Positions 20,089 through 30,909 of a stretch of DNA of 64,000 bases are shown here, one piece after another; the stretch's first letter is position 1; each line of letters begins with the position of its first letter. The stretch is from Streptococcus mitis NCTC 12261 (GTDB lineage Bacteria; Bacillota; Bacilli; Lactobacillales; Streptococcaceae), in NCBI RefSeq assembly GCF_000148585.2, contig NZ_CP028414.1:1789501-1853500 (forward strand), written 5' to 3'. The notes beneath the pieces were generated by a model, which made no database searches, was not told the DNA's origin, and saw nothing but the letters and a program-made list of their open reading frames with translations. Both the position numbers and the translations under genes were made by a program.

Positions 20089-20127
20089 CGCACGATATCA
20101 AGTTTTTTCAACACCTGATACTATGCG
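20089..20127. repeat. Imperfect inverted repeat in the dlt-MFS intergenic region
   Basis: CGCACGATATCAAG pairs with CCTGATACTATGCG around an 11-base T-rich loop (10 Watson-Crick pairs and one G-T of 14). The gap 19853-20162 holds otherwise only the dlt promoter. It may act as a terminator for the MFS gene or be an intergenic repeat remnant. Confidence 0.5.
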
Positions 20128-20162
20128 ATTTGCTGATTTTTAAAGACTTTTTAACTAGTCTC

Positions 20163-21341
20163 TCATTTAAAATAATCTCGTCTGATATAAATTAAAATAG
20201 CTTCTATCACCAGACAAATGGCCGATATCCAAAAACTGATACTAATACCAAAACTCTCAGTAATATAGCTCATTAGCAAAACAAATACTGAAAATGCTAG
20301 TGTCGAAATCACTTCAAGAACGGAATAGACATTAACCAAGTTATTTTCCTCTACTGTTTCCTGAAGAAATACACTTTCAGGAACTTCTTTTAGTTGCGAT
20401 AACATACCAACTAAAGCTGAAAATACTAAAAACATCTGTGCATTTGGAAAATATAGAATAGTCAGTGTCACTATTGCCATGGCTACAAGAGGAAAAAGAA
20501 TACTTTCCCATTTAGCAGCAAGAAACTTTTCAGATAGCCGAAAAGCAATTAAGCCACTAATTATAATCCCGATAGAATATGCTGTATTAGAATATCCCCA
20601 GTAACTTTCCGTTTCATTTAATAACTCAGTTACAAAGACAAGTATGATAGACGAAACCCAAATCGTATTTGAGAAAATTTCAAATAAATTTGCTGATACA
20701 AAAAGTCTTAATCTAGGATCTCTAGCAACTAACTTCCAACCTTTGAGCAAAATTTCAAGATTGGTCTCTGACTCTAGTACCTCCACTTCAGCGTTAGGCA
20801 GAAATAACATCAGAAAGCTAGAAATGATATACAAGATTAAAATGATAAACGTGGTAGGCAACAGACCAATTGTTGCAAACAAGAGTCCACCCAACCCCCA
20901 CCCTACCAATTGAACAGCTTCACCAGTCATTGACAAGGCTGAGTTAGCCTTGCCCAAATCGGTCGCATAGCGCGGCACAATAGCATAGGAAACGGGTGCT
21001 GCAAAACCATCTAATATGGAAATTGCAACAACAAATAGATAGATCACCAAAGGCGCTACTGATTGCATTACGGTAAACATTCCTACCAGTATCGCCAATA
21101 ATATAGTCTTTCCAAATTGGGATAAAGATAAAACCCTATTTAGCGCTATCCTTTTAGTAACTAAAGGAACTAAAAGACTTGCAACAAAAGAGGATATCCC
21201 TATTAAAATGGGAACTAGTGATGTGGCAATTACTGATTTTGAAATAATGTATATGTTAGCAATGATTGTTACTCTAAAGAAAATATCTGCTAAATTTGCA
21301 AACAATTGAGAGACTAACAATTTGATAAATGAATTAGACAT
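20163..21341 (-). CDS. MFS transporter, 12-helix exporter type
   Basis: 392 residues, almost wholly hydrophobic, with about 12 membrane helices and a short central loop (NAEVEVLESETNLEILLKGW). The early motif ISSFVASLLVPLVTKRIALNRVL resembles the drug/metabolite efflux group that includes MefA and EntS. Substrate unknown. It is divergent from a putative SHP pheromone gene at 21437 and shares a palindromic promoter element with it, so the two may be co-regulated. AT-rich compared with the glp genes. Confidence 0.8.
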   Translation of the reverse strand: MSNSFIKLLVSQLFANLADIFFRVTIIANIYIISKSVIATSLVPILIGISSFVASLLVPLVTKRIALNRVLSLSQFGKTILLAILVGMFTVMQSVAPLVIYLFVVAISILDGFAAPVSYAIVPRYATDLGKANSALSMTGEAVQLVGWGLGGLLFATIGLLPTTFIILILYIISSFLMLFLPNAEVEVLESETNLEILLKGWKLVARDPRLRLFVSANLFEIFSNTIWVSSIILVFVTELLNETESYWGYSNTAYSIGIIISGLIAFRLSEKFLAAKWESILFPLVAMAIVTLTILYFPNAQMFLVFSALVGMLSQLKEVPESVFLQETVEENNLVNVYSVLEVISTLAFSVFVLLMSYITESFGISISFWISAICLVIEAILIYIRRDYFK

Positions 21342-21393
21342 ATAGCTCTCCTATCTTAGTTGCCAACTTTGGAATTAAAATTTGATTTTTAAT

Positions 21394-21408
21394 ATTTTAG
21401 CATAAAAT
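21394..21408. promoter_or_regulatory. Shared palindromic -10 element between the MFS and shp genes
   Basis: ATTTTA-GCA-TAAAAT is a perfect palindrome around a 3-base centre. It gives TGC-TAAAAT (extended -10) on the minus strand for the MFS gene and GCA-TAAAAT on the plus strand for the peptide gene; TTGATT at 21382-21387 is a possible plus-strand -35, with only a 15-base spacer. Confidence 0.5.
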
Positions 21409-21436
21409 AGCAGAAAACAAAAGTGAGGTTTTTTAC

Positions 21437-21505
21437 ATGAGAAAGCAAAAGCTAGTGCCTTTATTCTTCCTATTTTTTGAAGGAATTATTATCGTTGGAG
21501 GCTAG
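21437..21505 (+). CDS. Putative SHP (short hydrophobic peptide) pheromone precursor, orphan
   Basis: 22 codons: MRKQKLVPLF FLFFEGIIIV GG, stop. It has the layout of Rgg-type SHP precursors: basic N terminus, hydrophobic core, and a C terminus beginning with an acidic residue and ending IIIVGG. The predicted mature octapeptide EGIIIVGG is close to the S. pyogenes pheromones DIIIIVGG and DILIIVGG. GTGAGG lies nine bases upstream of the ATG. SHPs are exported, processed, re-imported by the oligopeptide permease and bind Rgg regulators. No rgg gene is in the window, so the receptor, if any, is elsewhere. It lies alone between the divergent MFS gene and convergent glpF. Confidence 0.75.
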   Translation: MRKQKLVPLFFLFFEGIIIVGG

Positions 21506-21527
21506 CTCTAAGAAGTTATACTCAATG

Positions 21528-21555
21528 AAAAAAGCCTGAGATACTCATCTCAAGC
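21528..21555 (-). terminator. Terminator of glpF
   Basis: GCTTGAGAT / ATCTCAGGC stem, 4-base loop, TTTTTT on the minus strand. It may also stop the short shp transcript from the other side, though less U-rich there. Confidence 0.8.
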
Positions 21556-21568
21556 TCTATTTTCTAAA

Positions 21569-22273
21569 TTAGAAAAGTGAGAATACGAGAACGGCCAAGG
21601 CTGCTCCGATAACAGGTCCCACAACAGGAATCCAGGCATAAGACCAGTCTCCGTCTCCCTTGTTTGAAATTGGCAAAATGCTATGCATGATACGAGGTCC
21701 AAGGTCACGCGCAGGGTTCAAGGCATAACCTGTTGTCCCACCTAGTGATAGACCGATACCGACAATCAAAGTCCCCACTGCAAAGGTTCCGATTCCTGCT
21801 TGAAGGTCATAAAGTCCCAAAGCAAAGATTGTCAATACCAATACAAAGGTGCCAAGGATTTCGCTGATCAAGTTTGATACAGTATCTTTGATGGCTGGTC
21901 CAGTACTGAAGGTTGCCAGGATATTTCCTGCATTTTCTTCTGCCTCATAGTGAGGTTTGAATTGCAACCAAACCAAAATCTGACCGAGCATAGCCCCTGC
22001 AAACTGAGCTAGGATGTAAGGAAAAACGGAAGCCCAAGGCAAGTCACCTTTTAAAGCTACACCAATTGTCACAGCTGGGTTTAAATGAGCTGGACTGAGC
22101 TTGCCAGATACAAAGACTGCAACCGCAACTGCAATCCCCCAACCCATAGTAATCACAATCCAACCTGAGCTGTTGCTCTTGGTTTTTGGAAGAACCACAC
22201 CAGCAACAACACCATTTCCTAGAAGAATCAGGATTAAAGTCCCTAAAAACTCTCCAAATAATTCATTCATCAT
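21569..22273 (-). CDS. glpF: Glycerol uptake facilitator GlpF (aquaglyceroporin)
   Basis: 234 residues, six membrane helices. The two NPA half-helices are HLNPAVTIG (~67) and ALNPARDLGPR (~188); Asp after the second NPAR is the mark of glycerol-conducting members. It passes glycerol into the cell for GlpK. Last gene of glpKOF. The start is one of two adjacent ATGs with GGAGA upstream. Confidence 0.95.
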   Translation of the reverse strand: MMNELFGEFLGTLILILLGNGVVAGVVLPKTKSNSSGWIVITMGWGIAVAVAVFVSGKLSPAHLNPAVTIGVALKGDLPWASVFPYILAQFAGAMLGQILVWLQFKPHYEAEENAGNILATFSTGPAIKDTVSNLISEILGTFVLVLTIFALGLYDLQAGIGTFAVGTLIVGIGLSLGGTTGYALNPARDLGPRIMHSILPISNKGDGDWSYAWIPVVGPVIGAALAVLVFSLF

Positions 22274-22287
22274 CTTTCTGTCTCCAT

Positions 22288-22326
22288 TAAAAAGAAGGAG
22301 AGGGTAGACTAGGAGTCCTGCCCTCC
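22288..22326 (-). terminator. Hairpin between glpO and glpF
   Basis: GGAGGG ... CCCTCTCC stem with an inner AC/GT part, followed by TTCTTTTT on the minus strand. It probably attenuates read-through from glpO to glpF. Confidence 0.6.
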
Positions 22327-22343
22327 GCCTCTTTTATTTTTTC

Positions 22344-24170
22344 TTAATTTTTTAATTCTGCTAAATCGTTGTTAGCGAGAGCCGCTTCGACATCCGCACG
22401 GTAGCCTGCTTTTTCTTCTTCTGTCCAGTCATAGAATCGTCCCATTTCATCCAAAACTGGCTCAACGATGCTATCCAAACTATCACGCATAAAGAGCATG
22501 TGGTTGGTACGACGAAGAAGGAAGTCAACTGGGCTAAGAGCCAACTCATTGCGCATTGCATAGTGAAGTGACAAAGTGTCTGCCAAACTGAGTCCTGGCG
22601 CTTGTTCCAAACTATGAGCAAGAGCAAAGACTTTCGGTGCATTTGAACCGTAGAGATTTGCTAGGTAATGAGCTTCCTTGCTATCCAAACCACGTGACAC
22701 TCCAAGTTGCGCAAAGGCTTCGATTTCTGAGTCCACATTTGCTGGGTTCAATTCCCCACCTGAAACAGGGTAAGTCTTAGAATTGATCAGTTTAAAGCTA
22801 CGGTCAAATTCTGCTTTGAGGATGTCAACCACGCGCTCCATAGCTCCTTCAGCCATCTTACGGTAGTCTGTGATTTTACCACCAGCAAGGGTCAAGAGAC
22901 CATTATCATCTCGGTCCAAGCTCGAACCACGTGAAACTGCAGATGGGTCCAAATGTTTCTCAGATGTGCTACTTTCAAGCTTGCTGACAGCAGCCTCAAC
23001 ATCTTCACGCGTTTTTTCTTTAGAGAGATAAGATTCAACAGTCGCAATCAAGTTGTTAAAGCTTTCATCACTGATGGTTCCGTTATTTCCTCCATTGTAG
23101 TCAGAAGCGCTATTGCCTGCGATCAATGGACGAAGACCTGCCCAGCTGCTTTCGATATCATCAATGGTGATGTTGGCTTCTGGGAAGCGGTTGTTGACAA
23201 TGCCAAGTAGGTAATCTACATCTTCTTGAGTTACTTTTGGATGTTCCAAATCACCTGTGTAGTCTGTATCAGTTGTACCGAAGTAAGTCTTGTTTTCACG
23301 TGGGAGAACAAAGACCATACGGCCGTCACCCAAACCTGTGTCAAAGTAAACTGGCTGTGAAACCTTGATTTTGCTTGAATCCACGACTAGATGAACTCCC
23401 TTAGTTGGACGCATTTGTGAGAATTGGGTTCCCTTATTAGACAAATTGCGCACCTTGTCGCTCCAAGGACCTGTTGTGTTAATCACCAGACGGGCCTTGA
23501 TTTCAAAGACTTGGTCTGTCAACAAATCACGAGCTACCACACCTGTAATCTTGCCACTTTCGTCAAATAGGAAACCTTCTGCCTTCACGTGGTTAGCAAT
23601 GAGGGCACCGTCTTGGTTGGCACGTTTGATGTTTTCAATCACGAGACGTGCATCGTTGTTACGGAAGTCAAGGTAAACCCCACCTCCTACCAAGCCTTCT
23701 TTCTTCAAGTTTGGCTGGCGTTCCAAAACTTCTTCCTTGCTCAAGACCTTGTTAGCAGCTGGGGTGTTGTTAACTCCTGCCAAGAGGTCGTACAAGTCCA
23801 TAGCTACTTTCAGACGGAAGAGGCTAAAGGTCGCTCCATCTTCATCGTAAACTGGCAAGAGCATTGGATCTGGTTTTGGAATATGTGGAGCGATTTGTTG
23901 AACCACAGCACGTTCAGAAACCGTATCTGATACCACTTCTACGTCGAATTGTTTGAGGTAACGAAGACCTCCGTGAACCAATTTAGTTGAACGGCTGGAT
24001 GTTCCTTCTGCGAAGTCCTGCATTTCAATCAAACCAGTCTCAAGACCGCTAGCTGCCGCCTGCAAAGCTACACCAGCACCGGTGATTCCTCCACCGATAA
24101 TCAAGAGGTCCAAGGTACGTTCCTGCATTTTTTGAATTGATAATTCACGTGTTTTCTTTGAAAATTCCAT
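22344..24170 (-). CDS. glpO: Alpha-glycerophosphate oxidase GlpO
   Basis: 608 residues. FAD-binding GGGITGAG (~26-33), then SSRSTKLVHGGLRYL (~58-72), typical of the GlpD/GlpO family. The length and an acidic insert near 390-420 (SYLSKEKTREDVEAAVSKLESS) mark the H2O2-forming streptococcal oxidase rather than the dehydrogenase. It oxidises glycerol-3-phosphate to dihydroxyacetone phosphate with O2. In the operon glpK-glpO-glpF. Confidence 0.95.
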   Translation of the reverse strand: MEFSKKTRELSIQKMQERTLDLLIIGGGITGAGVALQAAASGLETGLIEMQDFAEGTSSRSTKLVHGGLRYLKQFDVEVVSDTVSERAVVQQIAPHIPKPDPMLLPVYDEDGATFSLFRLKVAMDLYDLLAGVNNTPAANKVLSKEEVLERQPNLKKEGLVGGGVYLDFRNNDARLVIENIKRANQDGALIANHVKAEGFLFDESGKITGVVARDLLTDQVFEIKARLVINTTGPWSDKVRNLSNKGTQFSQMRPTKGVHLVVDSSKIKVSQPVYFDTGLGDGRMVFVLPRENKTYFGTTDTDYTGDLEHPKVTQEDVDYLLGIVNNRFPEANITIDDIESSWAGLRPLIAGNSASDYNGGNNGTISDESFNNLIATVESYLSKEKTREDVEAAVSKLESSTSEKHLDPSAVSRGSSLDRDDNGLLTLAGGKITDYRKMAEGAMERVVDILKAEFDRSFKLINSKTYPVSGGELNPANVDSEIEAFAQLGVSRGLDSKEAHYLANLYGSNAPKVFALAHSLEQAPGLSLADTLSLHYAMRNELALSPVDFLLRRTNHMLFMRDSLDSIVEPVLDEMGRFYDWTEEEKAGYRADVEAALANNDLAELKN

Positions 24171-24211
24171 ATTTACACACTTTCTAACTAAGTCGCTTTA
24201 TTCTTCCAGTA

Positions 24212-25798
<1,587 letters not shown>

Positions 25799-25852
25799 TT
25801 ATCAACTTTTTTTAATTTTTTAAAAAATGTGAGGAGATTGTGTGAATTTCAC

Positions 25853-25881
25853 AAAAAAGGCCTGGAACAACCAAGCCTTTT
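25853..25881 (-). terminator. Terminator of the Mga-like regulator gene
   Basis: AAGGCTTGG / CCAGGCCTT stem with a 5-base loop and TTTTTT on the minus strand, overlapping the stop codon. Confidence 0.8.
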
Positions 25882-27307
25882 AAGTGAATAATAACTGACG
25901 AATCGCCGCCAAATCTTCCATATCCAAGTCATTTTTTAAATAATAAACTGGTGTCTGTTCCTTCTTATGAATCGGGTTATTGGTAACCAGCAAATCATAA
26001 TGCCGAGTTCGGTCATAGGGTTCAATGGTAATAAAACGATTGTATTCCAAATACCGTTTCAAAATGGCTGCCATCCTTGAAAAGACAAGAAAACCAGATG
26101 TCAAATCCAGACCAATCCGCATATGCTGACCACCATTTTCAGCCATATATTCCATCAACTGAAGCCATTCCCAGAGAATTTTCTTATCCAAATCCGTCCC
26201 CTGCTGAAAGGCAGGTAGAGCATGAAAAATCTCCTCTGCCGTCCCCCTAAAATCATGTTCCATCAGCAAATAAGGATGACGATTCTCCAACTGGTACTTG
26301 TAGCGGTCCTGTAAAATATAGCCCTTATAGAGATAGACTTGAGCACAAAGCTGACTGAGTTCATAGGTAACGTGATCCTCTGTATAATCACCCAGCAACT
26401 CCTCCTTCTTCATTTCTTGAATCAACTGTGTCAGCAAATCTGCCAACTGCCCTCCAAAACCAAGGATATATTCCATAGTATGAAGAGGAAGAATGCGATG
26501 AGATAGGAGGAAAGAGAAGAAAATCATCATCTCCCCATCCTCAGTTCCTAGAGGAAGGTGTTGTCCAGCAAAAAAGGACGGAGCCTTTCTCAGCAAACGA
26601 AGGTAGAAAATATTGTCAAAATACCCTCGCATTTTCTCTTCTATCACTTGGAACTGACAAGCATTAACCCGAAGACGCTGTTGACTGATATGAGCCCAGA
26701 GAACCAAGTCCAATTTCTGACCCGAAGACAAACTTGCACCGCAGATTTCTTCTAAAGTGGCAATCTCCTGTTTTCTCTCTGGTTTCTGCATGTGACCTTC
26801 CCATTCCTGACTGGACCAGACCTTCCGGAAAAGACAGAAATAGAAATAGCGAATCTGATGCTCTGGACCTCGCCAACGTCCATTTTGGATAGATAAGTCA
26901 AATTCTGACAAAATCTGATTCAAACTAGCTAAGTGGCGACCAAGCGTAGCCTCACTAATCATCAATTCTTGAGCCAGCTGATGGGCTAAAAACTGTTGGT
27001 GGTAGAGAAGATAAACAAGAATCTGGTATTTAACAGCATTCTCCAAAAACAAGCTCCGAATATCTCTCCCCTTGGTAGCTGCACCGATTGACAGACGCAG
27101 ATTTTCATCTTCTAAGGAGATAGTCAGCTCTAAGCCACTGTCCAAAGCCTTGTCATTGAGCAGGGTGACATATTTGGTTAGAGTTGCTTTTGAAAATCCT
27201 GTTTCCTCCATTACAGCCTTGACGGTCGTCTGAGACTCTTGTAATAGAAAGGAAAGGATTGAAAATTGGCCAGATTCGGCCTTTTCCATCAAATCTCCTA
27301 AATACAT
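25880..27307 (-). CDS. Mga/AtxA-like helix-turn-helix regulator
   Basis: 475 residues. Two N-terminal HTH regions (~24-45 [20 protein letters not shown]; ~105-125 [20 protein letters not shown]) precede a long PRD-like/Mga C-terminal half with no membrane segment. The layout fits the Mga/AtxA transcription regulators, several of which respond to PTS phosphorylation. It lies just upstream of glpK on the same strand and may control the glycerol operon; that is inference from position. ATG at 27307 has AAAGGGG; an alternative ATG at 27289 has AGGAG. Confidence 0.75.
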   Translation of the reverse strand: MYLGDLMEKAESGQFSILSFLLQESQTTVKAVMEETGFSKATLTKYVTLLNDKALDSGLELTISLEDENLRLSIGAATKGRDIRSLFLENAVKYQILVYLLYHQQFLAHQLAQELMISEATLGRHLASLNQILSEFDLSIQNGRWRGPEHQIRYFYFCLFRKVWSSQEWEGHMQKPERKQEIATLEEICGASLSSGQKLDLVLWAHISQQRLRVNACQFQVIEEKMRGYFDNIFYLRLLRKAPSFFAGQHLPLGTEDGEMMIFFSFLLSHRILPLHTMEYILGFGGQLADLLTQLIQEMKKEELLGDYTEDHVTYELSQLCAQVYLYKGYILQDRYKYQLENRHPYLLMEHDFRGTAEEIFHALPAFQQGTDLDKKILWEWLQLMEYMAENGGQHMRIGLDLTSGFLVFSRMAAILKRYLEYNRFITIEPYDRTRHYDLLVTNNPIHKKEQTPVYYLKNDLDMEDLAAIRQLLFT

Positions 27308-27455
27308 TTGTTACCCCTTTCATTTTCTACCTTAAGCATAGCATAAATCTTACAAATGCTGAAATAATCTGTTTCTCTTTTTATTTTCATGCTGATTTCC
27401 TGGTCCATTATCCTAAAAATCAGCAAACACACGGCTCCCCCTTTGGGCATTTTTA

Positions 27456-27464
27456 TGCTAAAAT
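27456..27464 (+). promoter_or_regulatory. Extended -10 of hslO, seven bases from the start codon
   Basis: TGC-TAAAAT; the TAAAAT ends at 27464 and the ATG is at 27472. Transcription would start at or next to the A of ATG. No Shine-Dalgarno is present. Confidence 0.6.
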
Positions 27465-27471
27465 AGTAGCT

Positions 27472-28344
27472 ATGGATAAAATTATTAAAACAATATCAGA
27501 AAGCGGAGCCTTTCGTGCTTTTGTCCTTGATAGCACAGAAACCGTCCGCACTGCTCAAGAAAAACACCAAACCCAAGCTAGCTCAACTGTAGCGCTTGGT
27601 CGAACTCTTATCGCTAGCCAGATTCTCGCAGCCAATGAAAAAGGAAATACCAAACTAACAGTGAAGGTACTGGGATCTAGCTCTCTAGGAGCCATTATCA
27701 CCGTTGCTGATACCAAGGGGAACGTCAAAGGCTACGTTCAAAATCCTGGTGTTGACATCAAAAAGACTGCAACTGGTGAAGTCCTAGTTGGACCTTTTGT
27801 TGGAAATGGTCAATTCCTCGTTATCACAGACTACGGTACTGGAAATCCTTACAACTCTATGACTCCCCTCATCTCTGGGGAAATCGGTGAAGACCTGGCC
27901 TTTTACCTGACCGAAAGCCAACAAACCCCTTCAGCAGTCGGCCTCAATGTCCTTTTAGACGAAGAAGACAAGGTCAAGGTTGCAGGTGGTTTCCTAGTTC
28001 AAGTCTTGCCAGGAGCTAAGGAAGAAGAGATTGCTCGCTTTGAAAAACGCATCCAAGAAATGCCAGCTATCTCAACCCTTCTGGAAAGCGACGACCATAT
28101 CGAAGCCCTCCTCAAGGCTATCTACGGTGACGAGGCCTACAAGCGTCTTTCTGAAGAAGAAATCCGTTTCCAATGTGACTGTAGCCATGAACGTTTTATG
28201 AACGCTCTTTCTAGCCTTCCAAGCTCAGACTTACAGGAAATGAAAGAGGAAGACCATGGGGCAGAAATCACTTGTCAATTCTGCCAAACGACTTACAACT
28301 TTGATGAAAACGACCTGGAGGAACTCATTCGTGACAAATCTTAA
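27472..28344 (+). CDS. hslO: Redox-regulated chaperone Hsp33
   Basis: 290 residues from ATG at 27472. An open frame extends upstream to 27259, but the family starts at MDKIIKTIS and the length is then normal. C-terminal zinc/redox switch: [10 protein letters not shown] and [10 protein letters not shown] (CxC and CxxC). It holds unfolded proteins during oxidative and heat stress. The start has no RBS and a -10 seven bases away, so it looks leaderless. It overlaps dusB by 14 bases. Confidence 0.95.
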   Translation: MDKIIKTISESGAFRAFVLDSTETVRTAQEKHQTQASSTVALGRTLIASQILAANEKGNTKLTVKVLGSSSLGAIITVADTKGNVKGYVQNPGVDIKKTATGEVLVGPFVGNGQFLVITDYGTGNPYNSMTPLISGEIGEDLAFYLTESQQTPSAVGLNVLLDEEDKVKVAGGFLVQVLPGAKEEEIARFEKRIQEMPAISTLLESDDHIEALLKAIYGDEAYKRLSEEEIRFQCDCSHERFMNALSSLPSSDLQEMKEEDHGAEITCQFCQTTYNFDENDLEELIRDKS

Positions 28345-29311
28345 CACACCTTTTATGATTGGCAATGTTGAGATTCCCAATCGTACCGTTTTAGCACCTA
28401 TGGCTGGCGTGACCAACTCAGCCTTTCGTACTATTGCAAAAGAGCTCGGAGCTGGACTCGTTGTCATGGAAATGGTCTCTGACAAGGGAATCCAATACAA
28501 CAACGAAAAAACCCTGCACATGCTTCATATCGATGAAGGCGAAAACCCTGTCTCTATCCAACTATTTGGTAGTGATGAAGACAGCCTAGCACGCGCAGCA
28601 GAATTCATCCAAGAAAACACCAAAACCGATATCGTGGATATCAACATGGGCTGCCCAGTTAACAAAATCGTGAAGAACGAAGCTGGCGCTATGTGGCTCA
28701 AGGACCCCGATAAGATTTACTCTATCATCAACAAGGTCCAGTCTGTCCTTGATATCCCCCTTACTGTCAAAATGCGTACCGGCTGGGCCGATCCGTCTCT
28801 TGCAGTAGAAAATGCCCTCGCTGCTGAAGCTGCAGGTGTTTCTGCTCTTGCTATGCATGGCCGTACCCGCGAACAAATGTATACAGGTCATGCAGACCTT
28901 GAGACCCTTCACAAGGTCGCTCAAGCTTTGACCAAGATTCCATTTATCGCCAACGGTGACATCCGTACAGTTCAAGAAGCCAAACAACGCATCGAAGAAG
29001 TCGGTGCTGACGCAGTCATGATTGGCCGCGCTGCTATGGGAAATCCTTACCTCTTCAACCAAATCAACCATTACTTTGAAACAGGAGAAATTCTACCTGA
29101 TTTGACCTTTGAAGACAAGATGAAAATCGCCTACGAACATTTGAAACGCTTGATTAACCTCAAAGGGGAAAACGTAGCAGTTCGTGAATTCCGTGGCCTC
29201 GCTCCTCACTACCTCCGTGGAACATCTGGCGCTGCCAAACTCCGTGGAGCCATTTCACAAGCTAGCACCCTGGCAGAGATTGAGGCTCTCTTGCAATTGG
29301 ATAAAGCATAG
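28331..29311 (+). CDS. dusB: tRNA-dihydrouridine synthase
   Basis: 326 residues, TIM barrel flavoenzyme. [13 protein letters not shown] (FMN-binding start), catalytic Cys in [22 protein letters not shown], and the [15 protein letters not shown] phosphate-binding motifs. It reduces uridine in the tRNA D-loop. Start is GTG at 28331 ([11 protein letters not shown]), with GGAGGAAC eight bases upstream inside the end of hslO. A longer frame back to 28256 is only overlap with hslO. Confidence 0.94.
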   Translation: MTNLNTPFMIGNVEIPNRTVLAPMAGVTNSAFRTIAKELGAGLVVMEMVSDKGIQYNNEKTLHMLHIDEGENPVSIQLFGSDEDSLARAAEFIQENTKTDIVDINMGCPVNKIVKNEAGAMWLKDPDKIYSIINKVQSVLDIPLTVKMRTGWADPSLAVENALAAEAAGVSALAMHGRTREQMYTGHADLETLHKVAQALTKIPFIANGDIRTVQEAKQRIEEVGADAVMIGRAAMGNPYLFNQINHYFETGEILPDLTFEDKMKIAYEHLKRLINLKGENVAVREFRGLAPHYLRGTSGAAKLRGAISQASTLAEIEALLQLDKA

Positions 29312-29330
29312 TCTCACATCTACAACTCAC

Positions 29331-29370
29331 AAAAACGACAAAGCTCAAAAATGAGTCTTGTCGTTTTTTA
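29331..29370. terminator. Bidirectional terminator between dusB and the DUF1275 gene
   Basis: ACGACAA-GCTCA / TGAGT-TTGTCGT stem with TTTTTT on the plus strand and an A-run on the other side, so it can serve both convergent genes. Confidence 0.85.
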
Positions 29371-30054
29371 TATGTTTTCATCTTGTAAATCTAATTGCTT
29401 CACTCTAGCTATATAGTAGGACATAATCAAAAACAAATTGAGGCTGATAATCCAAACAGACCATTCATGAAGAAAATGCATCAATACAGCCAAGCTGATT
29501 GCCCCCACTATGAAACTTCCCACAACAATCCCATAATTTAAGGCTTGACGACGGTATTCTTGGATATTTCCTTCTCTTCTAGCAATGCGATACAAAGCGG
29601 TCAACATCTTTCGGTAATTTCCAGACGTCATAAAAATGACATAGGGATGATCTTCAATCAAGCTACCCGTAAATGTTAGCATCATCATTCCTGTTCCCAA
29701 AGCGATGAAAGGAACTTCTAATAGAGGAGATCGTGAAAAGAAAGGCAAAATAAGTGTCCCAATAAATAAAGGAAGCAACATCTTAACCCGCCAGTAGGCC
29801 GTTTTGCGGTATTCTTTCATGTGTAGGGCAAACAGAAATCCTAGAGAAAAGAAGATAATTGAGCAGAATCGCAGCATCGTATTGATGACATTTGAGTCGT
29901 GCCAATCAGATATAAGTAGGAGAATATTCCCTGTCTGTGTCGCTACCAAACTATGGTATTGAATATGGCAAAACACATCCAAAGAACCACCTACAAATCC
30001 AAGAAATACTCCCATTAGTCGTGTGTTTTGAGGTAATATTAATTTATCCGCCAT
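29368..30054 (-). CDS. YoaK/DUF1275-family membrane protein
   Basis: 228 residues, about six membrane helices. The family motif appears as GGSLDVFCHIQYHSLVATQTGN (~22-43). Its function is unknown in the family. It sits where pneumococci have cbpA and its neighbours. An extended -10 is at 30086-30094. Confidence 0.75.
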   Translation of the reverse strand: MADKLILPQNTRLMGVFLGFVGGSLDVFCHIQYHSLVATQTGNILLLISDWHDSNVINTMLRFCSIIFFSLGFLFALHMKEYRKTAYWRVKMLLPLFIGTLILPFFSRSPLLEVPFIALGTGMMMLTFTGSLIEDHPYVIFMTSGNYRKMLTALYRIARREGNIQEYRRQALNYGIVVGSFIVGAISLAVLMHFLHEWSVWIISLNLFLIMSYYIARVKQLDLQDENI

Positions 30055-30085
30055 GTATTATCACTCGTTTTCCTTTGATTTTTTT

Positions 30086-30094
30086 ATTATACCA
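30086..30094 (-). promoter_or_regulatory. Extended -10 promoter of the DUF1275 gene
   Basis: TGG-TATAAT on the minus strand, about 32 bases before the ATG. Confidence 0.55.
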
Positions 30095-30180
30095 CTTTCT
30101 CTTGGAGAAACTAAGTGAAAAACAGTTGGCTCACTCTTTTACAGCACGATTTCTAGTAAAAGTTAAAGCACCAAATTTTA

Positions 30181-30864
30181 TTATTGACTCAAAGCAACAC
30201 TGGAAACCTTACCATCCGCTCCTGTTGTAATTTGGATGACTTTTCCTCCACCAATTTTGGCATTATACTTACCATCATCAAGAGTATAAGAATAGCCTTT
30301 GATAGAGTAATTTTCTTTCTTTCCATCAGAAGATTCTACTGTAAATTGACCACCTGATGAAACTGTGATGGTTTCGCCATTTGCTCCCTTCCAATTGCCC
30401 GCTGCAGCTGAGAAATCACCATCTACCATGGTTAAAACACCCTTGTAGCGTTTATTTTGCTCTGCTTGTTTGTCTTGAAGTTTGCGGTCAGTTGTAGGAT
30501 CATAGCTTGATTGGTTAGATTGGGCTTGAGGAGCTTGTTGAGTTGAAGGAGTCTGAGCAGGAGTTTGTTGACTAGCCACTTCTTGACCTTGTCTTTGCTC
30601 TGGTGCAGGAGCCGCTTGTGATGGCGTTGCAGTTGCTGAAGATTGATCAGTAGACGCCTTAGTCTTTTCAGATGAAGCTGAACTTGAGGACTTCTGAGTC
30701 TTGCTTTCTTTGTTAGAAGAAGTTGCTTTAGAACTTGATGACTGGCTTGTCTTAGCAGAACTGCTTGCTTGAGTTGTTTCCTTTTTATTTCCACAAGCTC
30801 CTAATAGCAAGGTAGAAGCCAATACAGTTGCTGCCATCAATTTGATATAGGTTTTCTTTTTCAT
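30181..30864 (-). CDS. Ser/Gln/Pro-rich lipoprotein with small C-terminal domain
   Basis: 227 residues. Lipobox LLGAC (Cys24), a low-complexity Ser/Thr/Lys/Gln/Pro linker to about residue 125, then a compact domain (~130-227) with alternating Gly/Asp turns (GNWKGANGETITVSSGGQFTV), probably beta-rich and resembling DUF6287-type streptococcal lipoprotein domains. Function unknown. Three control signals lie upstream: a strong sigma-A promoter, a WalR-type box over its -10, and a com-box further up. This suggests a cell-wall or competence-stress role, which is inference. Confidence 0.75.
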   Translation of the reverse strand: MKKKTYIKLMAATVLASTLLLGACGNKKETTQASSSAKTSQSSSSKATSSNKESKTQKSSSSASSEKTKASTDQSSATATPSQAAPAPEQRQGQEVASQQTPAQTPSTQQAPQAQSNQSSYDPTTDRKLQDKQAEQNKRYKGVLTMVDGDFSAAAGNWKGANGETITVSSGGQFTVESSDGKKENYSIKGYSYTLDDGKYNAKIGGGKVIQITTGADGKVSSVALSQ

Positions 30865-30909
30865 TTTTCTACTCCTTTGTAATATTTTAGAAATATAAAG
30901 AAATCTTTT

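Noticed and set aside
21516..21533. TTATACTCAATGAAAA as a BOX-element boxA start
   Set aside because: Only about 16 bases resemble the start of boxA; no boxB/boxC follows, so it is at most a scrap.
28256..28330. Longer DusB overlapping hslO
   Set aside because: The GTG at 28331 has a strong RBS and matches the family start; the upstream part is hslO read in another frame.
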